DNA of 64,000 nucleotides from CALLPQ01 sp964421675 (GCA_964421675.1 CAYQXV010000010.1:1-64000), one strand, 5' to 3'; counted from the stretch's first letter, positions 35,428 to 45,165 are shown. Notes: generated by a model not told the origin, from the letters alone. Numbers and translations: made by a program.

Positions 35428-36150
35428 CTAGCTTGGCGTCGATAATTTTAGAAATTGATAAGCTTGGTTAATATCCAGTTCCAATGCGCGGCGTCTGATT
35501 TGCGCTTCTTCATCCTCGCCCCATTGCTCGATTTGGTGATCCTCATCGACCCACGTCGCACCCATAAATTGGTCAAGGTCGATTTCTCCCTCTACCAATG
35601 CCAGTGCTAAAATGGTCGAGGCAGAAATTTCCGCAAGGCGTCTTAAAATGAGTAATCTCGAGGGATCAAATTGCGTTACCAGCTTGGTAAAAAGCGCAAT
35701 CGTTTCTGGTGGCTGGGTGATCGCTAAAATCGCCTGTGTCGTGAGAAATGACAGGTCAAAATTATCCTCAATGGTCTTTAGTACCGGGTCCCAATGCTCA
35801 GCTTGTCTTTTTACGAGCCGGTCAGGACTATCAACGCGGTAGCAAAGCAGATCGCCCGCAATAATGCGCAAAAGCTCATCGCGCCAACGCGCCAAATCTT
35901 CATCCTGCGCATCAAGCACCGTCATCTGGTAACGCGTCATCGGCATAAGCGCCATGTTAATGGTCGTCTCTTGCCCGTCCCATTCTTCAACGATTGCCCG
36001 CGCCAGAGCCGGTGTCGATAAGCGCAAAGCATGCCCATTGCGGGTTTTGGCCGCACGCTCATCCAGCACAAGAACCGTCTCGCCATTGATCTGTTTCGCG
36101 TCAACGGATTTGTAGAAGCGTTTTATCCCTTTTGGGATTTCATCACTCAT
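35428..36150 (-). CDS. ATP12-family F1-ATPase assembly chaperone
   Basis: Chaperone homologous to mitochondrial Atp12, which binds unassembled F1 alpha subunit during ATP synthase assembly. The product has 240 residues. It starts at the ATG at 36150, with a GGGAG 9 bases upstream; the frame extends to 36210 inside the upstream gene. Family features include a KRFYKSV start, MPMTRYQMTVLD, then GDLLCYR and the AEHWDPVL stretch. It follows the pseudouridine synthase gene after 19 bases and is probably the last gene of the rarA-crcB-rlu operon. Atp12 homologues outside mitochondria are largely alphaproteobacterial, which supports the taxonomic call. Confidence 0.9.
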   Translation of the reverse strand: MSDEIPKGIKRFYKSVDAKQINGETVLVLDERAAKTRNGHALRLSTPALARAIVEEWDGQETTINMALMPMTRYQMTVLDAQDEDLARWRDELLRIIAGDLLCYRVDSPDRLVKRQAEHWDPVLKTIEDNFDLSFLTTQAILAITQPPETIALFTKLVTQFDPSRLLILRRLAEISASTILALALVEGEIDLDQFMGATWVDEDHQIEQWGEDEEAQIRRRALELDINQAYQFLKLSTPS

Positions 36151-36169
36151 AAAGCAGGGCTCCCGCGCA

Positions 36170-37183
36170 CTATTCCAGGCCCTCGGGCCAAATGGTCGAT
36201 TGCTCTGCATCGAACCCGAAGAACTTTAGGGACTGGCGAAAATGGCCCTCCACGGGCGCGGTGAACGATACAGGCTTTTGGGTCAATGGATGTCGAAACG
36301 ACATTTGCCGACACACCAAATGCATCTTTGCGGACAAGCCATCAATTTTTGCTTTCTCGCCGCCATATTTCCCGTCGCCGACAATTGGCAAACCAAGCGC
36401 CGCGCAATGCACCCGCAATTGATGGGTGCGCCCGGTACGCGGGCGAAGCGCCAGAAAGCCAATTTCTTCGGCAGCCATATCAAGCGTTTGAAAATCTGTA
36501 ATTGCTTGTTTTGCATCCTCACCGGTTGCCGGAACCACCCGTTCAATCCCCTCATTATCAGCAATGTTGACCATGCGTTTGGCAATTGGCAGGCGGATTG
36601 TCCCCTCTTTTGGTTGAGGGACACCGGCCGTCAGCGCCCAATAGGTTTTTTCTATTTGGTGTTTTTGAAAAAACTCACCCAGCCGTGTCGCGACTTTTCT
36701 CGACTTTGCTAGCACTAATACACCGCTCGTATCGCGGTCTAACCGGTGCACCAGTCGCGGGCGAGCGTCCCCATGGGCGTCACCGTTTGACCAAGAATTT
36801 AACATGCCGTCAATATGGCGCCGCGTTTTCGTGCCGCCCTGCACCGCAAGCCCATAGGGTTTGTTGAGAACGAGCAATGCCTCATCCTCGAAAATAACGA
36901 GTTTTTGTAAGAACTGGCGATCTTCCGCGCGGGATGAATTTGAGGCGGGCGGCCTACTCTCTCTTGGTTCATCTTCAATAGGTAAAGGCGGTACACGAAC
37001 CATTTGCCCCGGCGTTAAACGTGCATTGGCCTTAACCCGACCGCCATCAAGGCGCACTTGCCCCTTGCGTAAAAATTTCTCCAACATGCCATGGCGAATT
37101 TGCGGGAAATATTGACGAAACCAACGGTCAAGTCGCATGCCCTCATCTTGTTCACTGACAGGAATATTTTGAACACCGCTCAT
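36170..37183 (-). CDS. RluA-family 23S rRNA pseudouridine synthase
   Basis: Converts uridine to pseudouridine in RNA, most likely large-subunit rRNA. The product has 337 residues. An S4 RNA-binding domain lies at the N-terminus (LDRWFRQYFPQIRHGMLEKF, about residues 18-37). The catalytic signature PRLVHRLDRDTSGVLVLAKS carries the catalytic Asp in HRLD, and LRPRTGRTHQLRVHCA follows downstream. The S4 domain and length favour RluC/RluD-type enzymes, but the exact target cannot be read from sequence. Its ATG overlaps the crcB stop (ATGA), showing translational coupling. Confidence 0.93.
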   Translation of the reverse strand: MSGVQNIPVSEQDEGMRLDRWFRQYFPQIRHGMLEKFLRKGQVRLDGGRVKANARLTPGQMVRVPPLPIEDEPRESRPPASNSSRAEDRQFLQKLVIFEDEALLVLNKPYGLAVQGGTKTRRHIDGMLNSWSNGDAHGDARPRLVHRLDRDTSGVLVLAKSRKVATRLGEFFQKHQIEKTYWALTAGVPQPKEGTIRLPIAKRMVNIADNEGIERVVPATGEDAKQAITDFQTLDMAAEEIGFLALRPRTGRTHQLRVHCAALGLPIVGDGKYGGEKAKIDGLSAKMHLVCRQMSFRHPLTQKPVSFTAPVEGHFRQSLKFFGFDAEQSTIWPEGLE

Positions 37184-37575
37184 GCACCAAACCGCCCTAT
37201 GATCAGTCCCGCAAATAGTGCCAAAACCGAGAAAAATACCGAACCAAACGTATAGACCGCCGCCATGCCCATTTCCCCGCGCTCGAGCATACCAACAACA
37301 TCAAGGGAAAAGGTCGAGAAGGTCGTGAACCCGCCCAACACACCAACGGTCAAAAATGTCTTGAGCAAGAGATGTTCAGGGAAACGCACCAATAGGATTG
37401 CCACGACGACACCCATCATCAATGATCCAACAATATTGGTCATCATCGTTGCAACCGGAAATCCGCTGCGCGTGCCCAATGTTACCATCTGGCCGACGCT
37501 ATAGCGCAATACACTTCCGAGTGCGCCGCCGCCCGCGACAGCAAGAATAATGGATAAAGATGACAGGCTGGACAT
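37180..37575 (-). CDS. crcB: Fluoride ion channel CrcB
   Basis: Small inner-membrane protein of the Fluc family that exports fluoride as a dimer. The product has 131 residues with four hydrophobic segments. The conserved GALGSVLRYSVGQ, the central asparagine in TNIVGS and the GFTTFSTFS phenylalanine/threonine motif of the fluoride pathway are all present. AGAGGG precedes the ATG. It sits between rarA and the pseudouridine synthase in the same operon. I see no fluoride riboswitch directly upstream. Confidence 0.95.
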   Translation of the reverse strand: MSSLSSLSIILAVAGGGALGSVLRYSVGQMVTLGTRSGFPVATMMTNIVGSLMMGVVVAILLVRFPEHLLLKTFLTVGVLGGFTTFSTFSLDVVGMLERGEMGMAAVYTFGSVFFSVLALFAGLIIGRFGA

Positions 37576-37617
37576 AGGGCCCTCTTACCGAGAATTGTCG
37601 ATATTTAGTGGTCGCGC

Positions 37618-38934
37618 CTATTCTTCACGGCGCTCTCGCAGCCCGCGCCACCAGGCAAGACGTTTTGCAATCTCGCGTTCATGCCCGGTTTCTCGGGGAA
37701 TGTAAAACTGTTCGCGGTCCAGCTCTGGGGGAAAGTAATTCAGGCCGGAAAATCCATCCTCATGGTCATGGTCATATTCATATCCCGCGCCATATCCTTG
37801 GTCTTTCATCATTTGCGTTGGGGCATTCATCGCATGGGCCGGCGGCATCAAAGACCCGCTCTTGCGCGCACTGGCCTTCGCCTTTTTAAAGGCTGCATAG
37901 GACCGGTTAGATTTTGGCGCACTTGCCAGATAGGCAACCAATTGCCCAATGGCAATTTCGCCTTCTGGTTGGCCCAAAAACTCATAGGCATCACGGGCTG
38001 CAATCGCGAGGGGCAAGGCTTGCGGGTCCGCATTGCCAATATCTTCCGAGGCCGTCACGATAAGGCGCCTTAAAATAAAACGTGGATCCTCCCCGCCGGT
38101 CACCATGCGCGCCGCCCAATAAAGCGCCGCATCCACATCAGATCCGCGAATAGATTTTTGCAGGGCGCTCGCTAAATTATAGTGGCTCTCTTGCCCCTTA
38201 TCGTAAAGCGGCGCGCGCTTTTGCACCAATGTCGCTAAGGCCTCACGGTCCAGATCGATGTCTGTGTTTTTCGTATAGTTGTAAAGTGTCTCAACAAGTG
38301 AAAGAAGAAAGCGACCATCGCCATCGGCCATTGAAATCAATAAATCGCGGGCTTCATCATTGACGGGCAGAGGACGATCGTAGTGATTTTCAGCCCGCTG
38401 CAACAATGCCTCTAACGCCTGCCCATCCAGCCGTTTTAAGACGATAACATGGACCCGAGATAAAAGGGCTGGATTTAATTCGAACGACGGGTTTTCCGTC
38501 GTCGCGCCAATCAAGGTCACCAAGCCGCTTTCCAGATGCGGTAAAAATCCATCTTGTTGGGCGCGGTTAAACCGATGAATTTCATCAACAAACAATACTG
38601 TCTGCACGCCGGTTGAACGACGCGCCTTTGCTGCATCGAATATCTTGCGTAAATCTGCGACCCCGGAAAATACCGCAGAGAGTTGTTCAAAATGAAAAGG
38701 GGCACCGGTTGCTTCAACAATCAAGCGCGCCATTGTGGTTTTGCCAACACCGGGCGGGCCCCACAAAACCATCGATGAAAGATGGTTGCTCTCAACCATT
38801 TGCTGAACAGAGCCAGAGCCCTTGAGGAGATGGTCTTGCCCAACAATGGCGGTTAGCGATTTGGGGCGCAACTGATCTGCAAGCGGTCGCCCCAAATCTT
38901 GCTCCAAATCCGCTGACTTAAATAAGTCACTCAT
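37618..38934 (-). CDS. rarA: Replication-associated recombination protein A (RarA)
   Basis: AAA+ ATPase of the clamp-loader clade that acts at stalled replication forks. The product has 438 residues from the ATG at 38934; a TTG two codons upstream is also in frame. It shows PRPADQLRP-type entry (here GRPLADQLRP), Walker A GPPGVGKTT, Walker B VLFVDEIHRF, sensor-1 GATTENPSFE and the C-terminal tetramerisation region GGEDPRFILRRLIVTASED. It is the first of four closely spaced minus-strand genes ending with the ATP12 chaperone, and follows the degQ-like gene after 42 bases. Confidence 0.96.
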   Translation of the reverse strand: MSDLFKSADLEQDLGRPLADQLRPKSLTAIVGQDHLLKGSGSVQQMVESNHLSSMVLWGPPGVGKTTMARLIVEATGAPFHFEQLSAVFSGVADLRKIFDAAKARRSTGVQTVLFVDEIHRFNRAQQDGFLPHLESGLVTLIGATTENPSFELNPALLSRVHVIVLKRLDGQALEALLQRAENHYDRPLPVNDEARDLLISMADGDGRFLLSLVETLYNYTKNTDIDLDREALATLVQKRAPLYDKGQESHYNLASALQKSIRGSDVDAALYWAARMVTGGEDPRFILRRLIVTASEDIGNADPQALPLAIAARDAYEFLGQPEGEIAIGQLVAYLASAPKSNRSYAAFKKAKASARKSGSLMPPAHAMNAPTQMMKDQGYGAGYEYDHDHEDGFSGLNYFPPELDREQFYIPRETGHEREIAKRLAWWRGLRERREE

Positions 38935-38976
38935 TATCAATCGGCGTTGACAACGCGAATTTTAAAAACCGCTTAT

Positions 38977-40533
38977 TCATCGGCCACCTACGCGCCAATT
39001 GACGATGCGCCGTCCCGTATCAATTTCAAAGTCCCATCCTTTTGAATTTTGAGAAAGCTCAAATTCCAAGGTTTGTGTCGAATTGATGGGAATGCCATTG
39101 ACCGAAACAATCCGGAAATTACGGCGCAGACCACGGCGCGCGGCAAATGATCGCCTTGAAAGATCGGTCACCACAACACCGGTCAAAAATGGGTCGAGAT
39201 TTATATCCTCATTAAAGCGCGGAGAAAGATTTGCAACGCTTACCCCTGTCAGCGGATGTTGGCCTTCAAGGGTACGCTCATCAGGGGCCGGGCTATCGGG
39301 CGGTAAATCAAGCGTTACGCTGGCTTTGCGAGTTTTCCCCTGGCGCAAATATTCAATATTTGAAACATCACCCTTACCATTAACCCCGATACGGTAGCGC
39401 AAGGTTTGTGCGTCATAGACCGGTTGACCGTCAATCGACACAATCACATCCCCCGCTTTTAAGCCCGCCTTTGCTGCCGGGCCGCCTTTCCAGATCTCCT
39501 CAACGATGGCACCAGCCGGGCGATCAAGATCCATCGCCCGCGATATTTCTGCGGTGACCGTCCCCGTTGAGGCCCCTAGCCATGGCCGCGCCAGTTCCCC
39601 GCCATTAATCGCAGAGGCAAGCACCTGCTGGACGAGACGGCTCGGAATTGCAAAACCAATTCCATTCGACCCCCCTGAACGCGAATAGATCGCCGTATTG
39701 ATGCCAACCAATCCGCCATCCGCATCAACAAGCGCACCGCCGGAATTTCCGGGATTGATCGCTGCATCCGTCTGTATAAAGAATTGATAGTCACTTATCG
39801 AAACCGCAGTTCTCGCCAGCGCGGAAATAATACCGCTTGTGACGGTTTGCCCAACCCCGAATGGGTTTCCGATCGCAAGCACCACATCTCCAACCTCTGC
39901 AGCATCAGAATTAGAAAATTCCAAAAACGGAAAAGGCTCGTCGCTGCTAATCCGCAATACGGCCAAATCTGTTTGTGGGTCGGTGAATATCAAATCGGCT
40001 TCGAATTCGCGCCGGTCGTTCAGAACGACTTTAATCTCAGTCATATTTTCGATGACGTGATTATTAGTAATCACAACACCGTCCGGACTAACGATAACCC
40101 CGGAACCAAGTGAACTTTGTTCGCGCGGACCGCGGCGCGAGAAAAACTGTTCAAATAACGGATCAACCCGCGGCGCTTGAACTTGTCTACGGGTAAAAAC
40201 ATTCACCACGGCAGGAGCAACATCAGAGACAATGGGAGCAAAGGAAAGCCGGATCTGCTCCAAACTTTCCGGCACCATTCGCACCTTATCGTCTATGGGC
40301 GCGGCATGCATTGGGGGCAATGGATCGTCATCCAGCTGGTCTTGCGAACTCTCTACAGACTGCTCGACTAGCGATGTGAGATCGTCATCCTCAATCCCAG
40401 TTTCAGTAGCAACCGCATTTTCGCTCGCAGCCTCATTTCCAGTGCCAGTGTGGCTCTCGCCAGCGCAGGCTGCGGTTAGGCTTCCCAGCCCAATGAAAAC
40501 TAGAACAAGCTGAGAAAAAATAGATAATTTCAT
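38977..40533 (-). CDS. DegP/DegQ-type periplasmic serine protease
   Basis: Trypsin-fold HtrA protease with quality-control and chaperone roles in the cell envelope, 518 residues. The signal peptide is hydrophobic and ends near SLTAACA; it may be cut after ACA or, less canonically, lipidated at Cys23. A 60-residue Asp/Glu/Ser-rich linker precedes the protease domain. The triad is visible: His159 (TNNHVIEN), Asp189 (QTDLAVLRI) and Ser264 (NPGNSGGAL). Two PDZ domains follow, the first around residues 305-390 and the second in the C-terminal 90 residues. It lies upstream of rarA on the same strand. Confidence 0.93.
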   Translation of the reverse strand: MKLSIFSQLVLVFIGLGSLTAACAGESHTGTGNEAASENAVATETGIEDDDLTSLVEQSVESSQDQLDDDPLPPMHAAPIDDKVRMVPESLEQIRLSFAPIVSDVAPAVVNVFTRRQVQAPRVDPLFEQFFSRRGPREQSSLGSGVIVSPDGVVITNNHVIENMTEIKVVLNDRREFEADLIFTDPQTDLAVLRISSDEPFPFLEFSNSDAAEVGDVVLAIGNPFGVGQTVTSGIISALARTAVSISDYQFFIQTDAAINPGNSGGALVDADGGLVGINTAIYSRSGGSNGIGFAIPSRLVQQVLASAINGGELARPWLGASTGTVTAEISRAMDLDRPAGAIVEEIWKGGPAAKAGLKAGDVIVSIDGQPVYDAQTLRYRIGVNGKGDVSNIEYLRQGKTRKASVTLDLPPDSPAPDERTLEGQHPLTGVSVANLSPRFNEDINLDPFLTGVVVTDLSRRSFAARRGLRRNFRIVSVNGIPINSTQTLEFELSQNSKGWDFEIDTGRRIVNWRVGGR

Positions 40534-40626
40534 AAAGTGCCTCTGCGATTGCGCATTATCTGCGAGCCAATCTTAGCAAGCATAAGGCGTTTACGGAAGG
40601 GCCGGGATTTTGAATTTACAATACTA

Positions 40627-40661
40627 TAACGGCCCGATCTGAGCATCAGAACGGGCCGTTA
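40627..40661. terminator. Strong hairpin between RTX and protease genes
   Basis: A 16-pair stem with one A/A mismatch (TAACGGCCCG and TCTGA arms, 40627-40642 with 40646-40661) and a GCA loop lies 26 bases beyond the stop of the RTX gene. It is a likely terminator or 3'-end structure for it, although no clear T-run follows on minus. Confidence 0.6.
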
Positions 40662-40686
40662 ATTGAGATTAGGACTTACTATTCAC

Positions 40687-43600
40687 CTAGAACAGAAAAT
40701 CATCACTGCTCAGATCATTTATTGAAACATTAATAAGGGTGATGGTGTTCGCACCATCAGTGATAACAGCATCGCCATCAGCATTTGACGATAGATGCGA
40801 CCCGGTTAAATCAGCAAAACTGGTAATTGACGTCACGCCTGAAAGATCAATGCGCTCACCAGCTTGACCGAAATTAAAGTCCTGAACAATATCCGCGCCA
40901 AAATTATTAGCGAACTCAAATGTGTCCGCACCATTACCACCACGAAGGATATCGTTTCCAAATCCTCCATCGATCGTATCATTGCCGCTTCCACCAACTA
41001 GGTCATCAAACCCTGAATTGCCGTCTATGGAATCATTTCCAAGGCTGCCATTAATGGTATCGCCGCCACTTCCACCGAAAATTGTGTCAAAGCCCGCACC
41101 ACCATTAATACTGTCACTACCGGACCCACCATCAATTTCATCGCCGCCGCTACCACCATCAATCGTGTCGTTACCCGCGCCCCCTGAAACCGTATCAAGG
41201 TTTGTGTCCGCGAAAATTAAATCATTACCCTCACCGCCCTCGATAAAGTCACGGCCATTTCCGCCCAGTATCTGGTCGGCACCATTGTCGCCGAAGAGCC
41301 GATCATCGCCGCGTTCACCAATGAGCGTATCATTATCCGCACCGCCGGTTATCGTATCGTTGAGAGAACCACCCGTAAGGCTGTCATTACCCGATCCGCC
41401 ATCAATACTGTCATTGCCGACGCCGCCATTGGCCGTGTCATCGCCAGCCCCGCCAATCACCGTATCAAGGCCGCCACTGGCACTGATGAAATCATTGCCG
41501 TCGCCGCCAACAAGTAAATCAGATCCACTTTGCGCAATGATTATATCATCGCCGCCGCCGCCAAAAACCGTATCAAGGTTTGAGCCGACACGAAGCGTAT
41601 CGTTTCCGGTACCGCCGACCACAGAGTCGGCCCCATTGCGCGAACGAACTAAATCATTCCCAGCACCGCCAATAATTGTATCATCACCGCCGCGGCTATC
41701 GATAACATCATCGCCATCTTCACCGTTCAGGCCGTTATTACCTTCGCCGCCATCAATCGTGTCATTACCAGCGTTCCCGGCAATAAAGTCTTCTTCTCTC
41801 GTACCGAAAATTTCATCAGCACTTGCCGACCCCAGATCTGTGATCCCTTGTTGGAAGGTTGCAGGTCCACGACCAGATTCTACAGATCCAAAAATTGTAC
41901 TTGCATTATCATTATAATCAAAGACGGCATCGGCTAAAGCATTAGTGTCGCCCAAAAATGCCACGGTGCCGAATGCATTTGCAAAGCTCTGCACACCGAC
42001 AGCCTGGAAATCATTAGCCAGCGTGCCACCTTCTTCGCGGAAGATTTCAAATGCTTCTGTTTGCAGAAGAGCAAGCTCAGGGCTACGCAAAAACTCACGT
42101 AGGAAATCACGCAAGTCTGGATCATTTGTTACTGGCGTAATATGAGGACCGCCTTCATATTGTATCAAATCAAAGTCATAGGCCGTACGATTTGGGTTCC
42201 CAAAAAAGTCGTTCCCATTAATGATCGACAAATGAGCTTGAATGAACCCTCTAAATTCCTCAAGATTGAAGTTTCTCAACCCCTCTAATTGGGGATCTGC
42301 CCCCGGGAAGAGTGTTCCATCGCGATAATAGTCGATGAGTGTAGTGTTAAAAAGTTCAGCTTCTGAGTTGGTTTCACCATTGGCGAACGCTTCGCGCGAC
42401 AGAGCAATAAGATTAACAAGCGATTCACCGATCAGACTATTTGATGTAACGTTGGCACCAAAATAACCCGTAATACCAACGGAATCGATAAGATCATCAA
42501 GCCGCACATCTGGAGCATTAAGTTCGAGAAAATATTCTGCCCCGGTGATTGCTTCTAAAAGCACAAAATTATTGACCGTCTGGGAAGCTAAGACGCCATT
42601 AACACGCTCCGCACTAGCGCCGAATACTTCATCAAAAATAGAAAGAATCTCGGTGGACCTATATCCATACCAAGCATTTGTCGGGAAATCTCCGAATTGA
42701 TCGCCGAAATTATCACCCGCTGCTCTTCGCTCCTCAAAGAAATCTAACCCTTGTTGGCGCGCGAAATGAAACTGGTCAAAGCCAGCGTTCCAAACCTCGT
42801 TTGAATATTCAATATAAACATTAAGATCAGGATCAAGATTATCACGCACAAATTCAGCAAACTGACGAACGAAGTCATCTGTCGCATTGTGTGGTATGTT
42901 AAACCACGCATCTGCGCCAACCTGATTTGCTAGCGCAACCATAACTTCTAACGGTGCACCCGATGGCGTTGCCGATGGCACTGGTGCATCTTCAGTCAGA
43001 AAAATCACCAATTCTCCAGTATCAGGATCACGCAATGGATTACCCGTGACTGGGTCCAAAAATACCGGTTGACCAAAACCACGCGGAAGGGTCGAAAGTT
43101 CCTCACCGTCAATCAGGTCAGGAAAATTCCCCGCAATAGATGTCTCACGCGCCTGAACGGCGGGAATACCATAAAATGCAAAGTCAGGTGATGCGAGATC
43201 TTCAAAGTCGCGAATATTCGAATTGTTTGTACCCAACCAATCCATAAACCGCAAAACACGGTAATCTTCGATCACTTCGATAAAATCAGGATTGAAAATA
43301 GCCCCTGCTTCATACAGCGGCACATGCTCTTCGCGCACGAGTGCAAAGTCACGAAGGTGATTGCCCTCTTCAATGTCAGTGATCTCAATACCTACAGGCA
43401 AGCCATCTTGAATGTCGATAACAATCTGGCCCGGCACACTATCATCAACGATTTCACCGCCAAATAAGCGAAACTCCCCTTCTCCTTCATAGAAGAATAC
43501 ATAGCGCCCGCCTATACCAGCTTCGGCAGGGATGTCGTTGAAAAGCGAAAGCAGTGACGACGCGCCTTCAGGTAAGGTGCTGATATAGCCGTTTTCGTCA

Positions 43601-43818
43601 AGAAAGCCATTTTGAAAAAGCTGAGAAAAATCGAGCCTATTCGTTCCGCCATTTCCGTCAGGCACATCAATACTCCAGGCGCCATCAGAATTTTGAAAAG
43701 CCCCAATTTGATTGAAGACATTGATAAATGGAATGTTAGAAGAGAAGAAGTTAATGTCCGATAATCCAACAGCTAAAGATGGATCAACTACACCAACAGA
43801 ACGTGTTACTTCTTGCAT
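40687..43818 (-). CDS. RTX protein with glycoside-hydrolase-like N-terminal part
   Basis: A 1043-residue protein without an N-terminal signal peptide. Residues about 180-560 resemble a clan-A glycosidase barrel: YIEYSNEVWNAG (335-346) carries an Asn-Glu pair of the acid/base type, and IQYEGGPH (552-559) could hold the nucleophile Glu555. From about 668 to 965 there are roughly thirty nine-residue Gly-rich RTX repeats of the GGAGNDTID type, which bind calcium. The last 80 residues look like a type I secretion signal, ending DLSSDDFLF. Export by a type I system is inferred; no ABC transporter, membrane fusion or TolC gene is in the window. The polysaccharide target is unknown. Confidence 0.85.
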   Translation of the reverse strand: MQEVTRSVGVVDPSLAVGLSDINFFSSNIPFINVFNQIGAFQNSDGAWSIDVPDGNGGTNRLDFSQLFQNGFLDENGYISTLPEGASSLLSLFNDIPAEAGIGGRYVFFYEGEGEFRLFGGEIVDDSVPGQIVIDIQDGLPVGIEITDIEEGNHLRDFALVREEHVPLYEAGAIFNPDFIEVIEDYRVLRFMDWLGTNNSNIRDFEDLASPDFAFYGIPAVQARETSIAGNFPDLIDGEELSTLPRGFGQPVFLDPVTGNPLRDPDTGELVIFLTEDAPVPSATPSGAPLEVMVALANQVGADAWFNIPHNATDDFVRQFAEFVRDNLDPDLNVYIEYSNEVWNAGFDQFHFARQQGLDFFEERRAAGDNFGDQFGDFPTNAWYGYRSTEILSIFDEVFGASAERVNGVLASQTVNNFVLLEAITGAEYFLELNAPDVRLDDLIDSVGITGYFGANVTSNSLIGESLVNLIALSREAFANGETNSEAELFNTTLIDYYRDGTLFPGADPQLEGLRNFNLEEFRGFIQAHLSIINGNDFFGNPNRTAYDFDLIQYEGGPHITPVTNDPDLRDFLREFLRSPELALLQTEAFEIFREEGGTLANDFQAVGVQSFANAFGTVAFLGDTNALADAVFDYNDNASTIFGSVESGRGPATFQQGITDLGSASADEIFGTREEDFIAGNAGNDTIDGGEGNNGLNGEDGDDVIDSRGGDDTIIGGAGNDLVRSRNGADSVVGGTGNDTLRVGSNLDTVFGGGGDDIIIAQSGSDLLVGGDGNDFISASGGLDTVIGGAGDDTANGGVGNDSIDGGSGNDSLTGGSLNDTITGGADNDTLIGERGDDRLFGDNGADQILGGNGRDFIEGGEGNDLIFADTNLDTVSGGAGNDTIDGGSGGDEIDGGSGSDSINGGAGFDTIFGGSGGDTINGSLGNDSIDGNSGFDDLVGGSGNDTIDGGFGNDILRGGNGADTFEFANNFGADIVQDFNFGQAGERIDLSGVTSITSFADLTGSHLSSNADGDAVITDGANTITLINVSINDLSSDDFLF
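40930..41815 (-). repeat. Gly/Asp-rich RTX-coding repeats
   Basis: This is the DNA encoding the consecutive nine-residue calcium-binding repeats of the RTX protein. Units of 27 bases are similar but not identical. Because the repeat is in coding sequence, the long open frame on the opposite strand here is an artefact of biased codons. Confidence 0.85.
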
Positions 43819-44236
43819 AATACTTGTACCCTATACGCTTTTTAAACCTGACAGACTTCGCCCTTAAAGTGTATCATGTGTCACGATTCACCAAAACTAA
43901 ACATCAGTACTTTCGAATAATTATACTGAAAAAATCCAACTTCAATGAAAAATGTTGCCCTTTGATCACCCGTGGTTGTGGGCTGGACTTGGTAATCATC
44001 ATGATAAAGTGACGGCAAAAAGGCGATCACTCGTTTGTGATAAAAAAACCTAGGGCGGGCCCATATAGAGATCCCCTCACGGGTACCCATAATTGTCCTT
44101 GCGAATCAGCAAGCGCTTATCGCGGGCTCCACACACACCAACCCGCATGCTCTAAATGTAGACTTGCCAATCATATTTTTTGAAATTTTCTCGTTTCTGA
44201 TTAATCGCTCTAATTTGCAATTTGCTGAGATGAGAC

Positions 44237-44272
44237 AAAAAAGAACCGGCTCGCTTTCGCAAACGAGCCGGT
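44237..44272 (-). terminator. Rho-independent terminator downstream of rplQ
   Basis: On minus, ACCGGCTCG pairs with CGAGCCGGT (44272-44264 with 44253-44245), with an inner TTT/AAA pair set and a small loop. It is followed by TC and six T residues. It has the intrinsic-terminator form and lies 411 bases after the rplQ stop, so the 3' untranslated region would be long unless the 44606 hairpin already ends transcription. Confidence 0.75.
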
Positions 44273-44605
44273 CGCCGGATGATAAATCATACCGGCTTGG
44301 GGGGGAGCCAATTGGTTCAAGCTCCGAAAGGAACAAGAACGGCAAGCTCTAAGGAGTTTGGATACGCAATCAAAAAATGCGTTGATACAAATTCTAGGTA
44401 CAAAACCAGATAAAACATTGATAAATCAATGAATTATAGAAAACTTCTCACTTTAAAAGTGAGAACACACCTATGCCTAGAATATTTAATGATAAAACGC
44501 TCTCCCCATGCTTTATTACAAACAATTTAACCTTAAATATCCCCAAAACTCAAGGGAAAGGTTCCGTCTCTCGCATTATTTCATCGCAACGACCCCTAGA
44601 ATCAG

Positions 44606-44640
44606 TTAGCCCGCCGGATATTGCTGTACCAGCGGGCTAA
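44606..44640. terminator. Hairpin close to the rplQ end
   Basis: TTAGCCCGC at 44606-44614 pairs with GCGGGCTAA at 44632-44640, with two more inner pairs. It starts 42 bases after the rplQ stop. On minus no T-run follows the stem, so it may be a 3'-end processing or Rho-assisted site rather than an intrinsic terminator. Confidence 0.5.
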
Positions 44641-44682
44641 AAACTGTTCAAAATGGTCGCTGTTTACCAGTGAAATCCAGCG

Positions 44683-45123
44683 TTATTCGTCATCGCCGCC
44701 ATCATGGGCGGACATAACAGGCCCAGAATCAAGGCCTTTTGCCGATTCATCACGGTCAACAAACTCAATAACGGCCATTGGCGCATTATCGCCGTGGCGA
44801 TATCCAGCCTTCATAACGCGAATATAACCGCCATCGCGCCCTGCATAGCGAGGGCCAAGCGTTTCAAACAACTTCTTGGCCATATCCCGATCGCGAATAC
44901 GCGAAATGGCAAGGCGTCGAAGATGCAGCGCTTTGCTCTGATCTTTGTCAGCACGCTTAGCAAGCGTAACGAGCTTTTCAACAATCGGCCGCAACTCTTT
45001 TGCCTTTGGCAAAGTTGTGGTTATTTGCTCATGCTTGATTAGCGACACGGCCATATTGGCAAACATCGATTTGCGATGTTCGTGTGTGCGGTTCAGTTTA
45101 CGGTGTGCAATGCCGTGGCGCAT
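44683..45123 (-). CDS. rplQ: 50S ribosomal protein L17
   Basis: Large-subunit protein near the tunnel exit, 146 residues. The N-terminal RKLNRTHEHRKSMFANMAVSLI core is standard. After it comes YRHGDNAPMAVIEFVDRD and a short acidic tail (DGGDDE). It is the last gene of the alpha part of the operon, 42 bases after rpoA. Confidence 0.98.
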   Translation of the reverse strand: MRHGIAHRKLNRTHEHRKSMFANMAVSLIKHEQITTTLPKAKELRPIVEKLVTLAKRADKDQSKALHLRRLAISRIRDRDMAKKLFETLGPRYAGRDGGYIRVMKAGYRHGDNAPMAVIEFVDRDESAKGLDSGPVMSAHDGGDDE

Positions 45124-45165
45124 GGCCGGGCTCCTTTAAGCGTTTAGTTCGTTCACGAATAAAAT

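Larger units (their letters stand above)
43819..44682. other. Long intergenic region after the ribosomal operon (864 bp)
   Basis: This lies between the end of rplQ and the start of the RTX gene, both on minus. It holds two hairpins, 44606-44640 and 44237-44272 (the second with a T-run). The latter is the best terminator for the ribosomal super-operon, so the rest down to 43819 would contain the RTX promoter. Short frames overlap the hairpins and are not credible. No tRNA fold was recognised. Confidence 0.5.

Noticed and set aside
40922..41917. 331-residue open frame on plus with Ser/Pro-rich repeats
   Set aside because: It is the reverse complement of the RTX Gly/Asp repeats. The long frame is a by-product of repetitive codons.
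44106..44345. 79-residue minus-strand frame downstream of rplQ
   Set aside because: It overlaps the intrinsic terminator at 44237-44272 and has no recognisable features.
44296..44345. Possible tRNA because of a GGTTCAAGCTCC T-loop-like piece
   Set aside because: No acceptor stem, anticodon arm or CCA end can be drawn around it.
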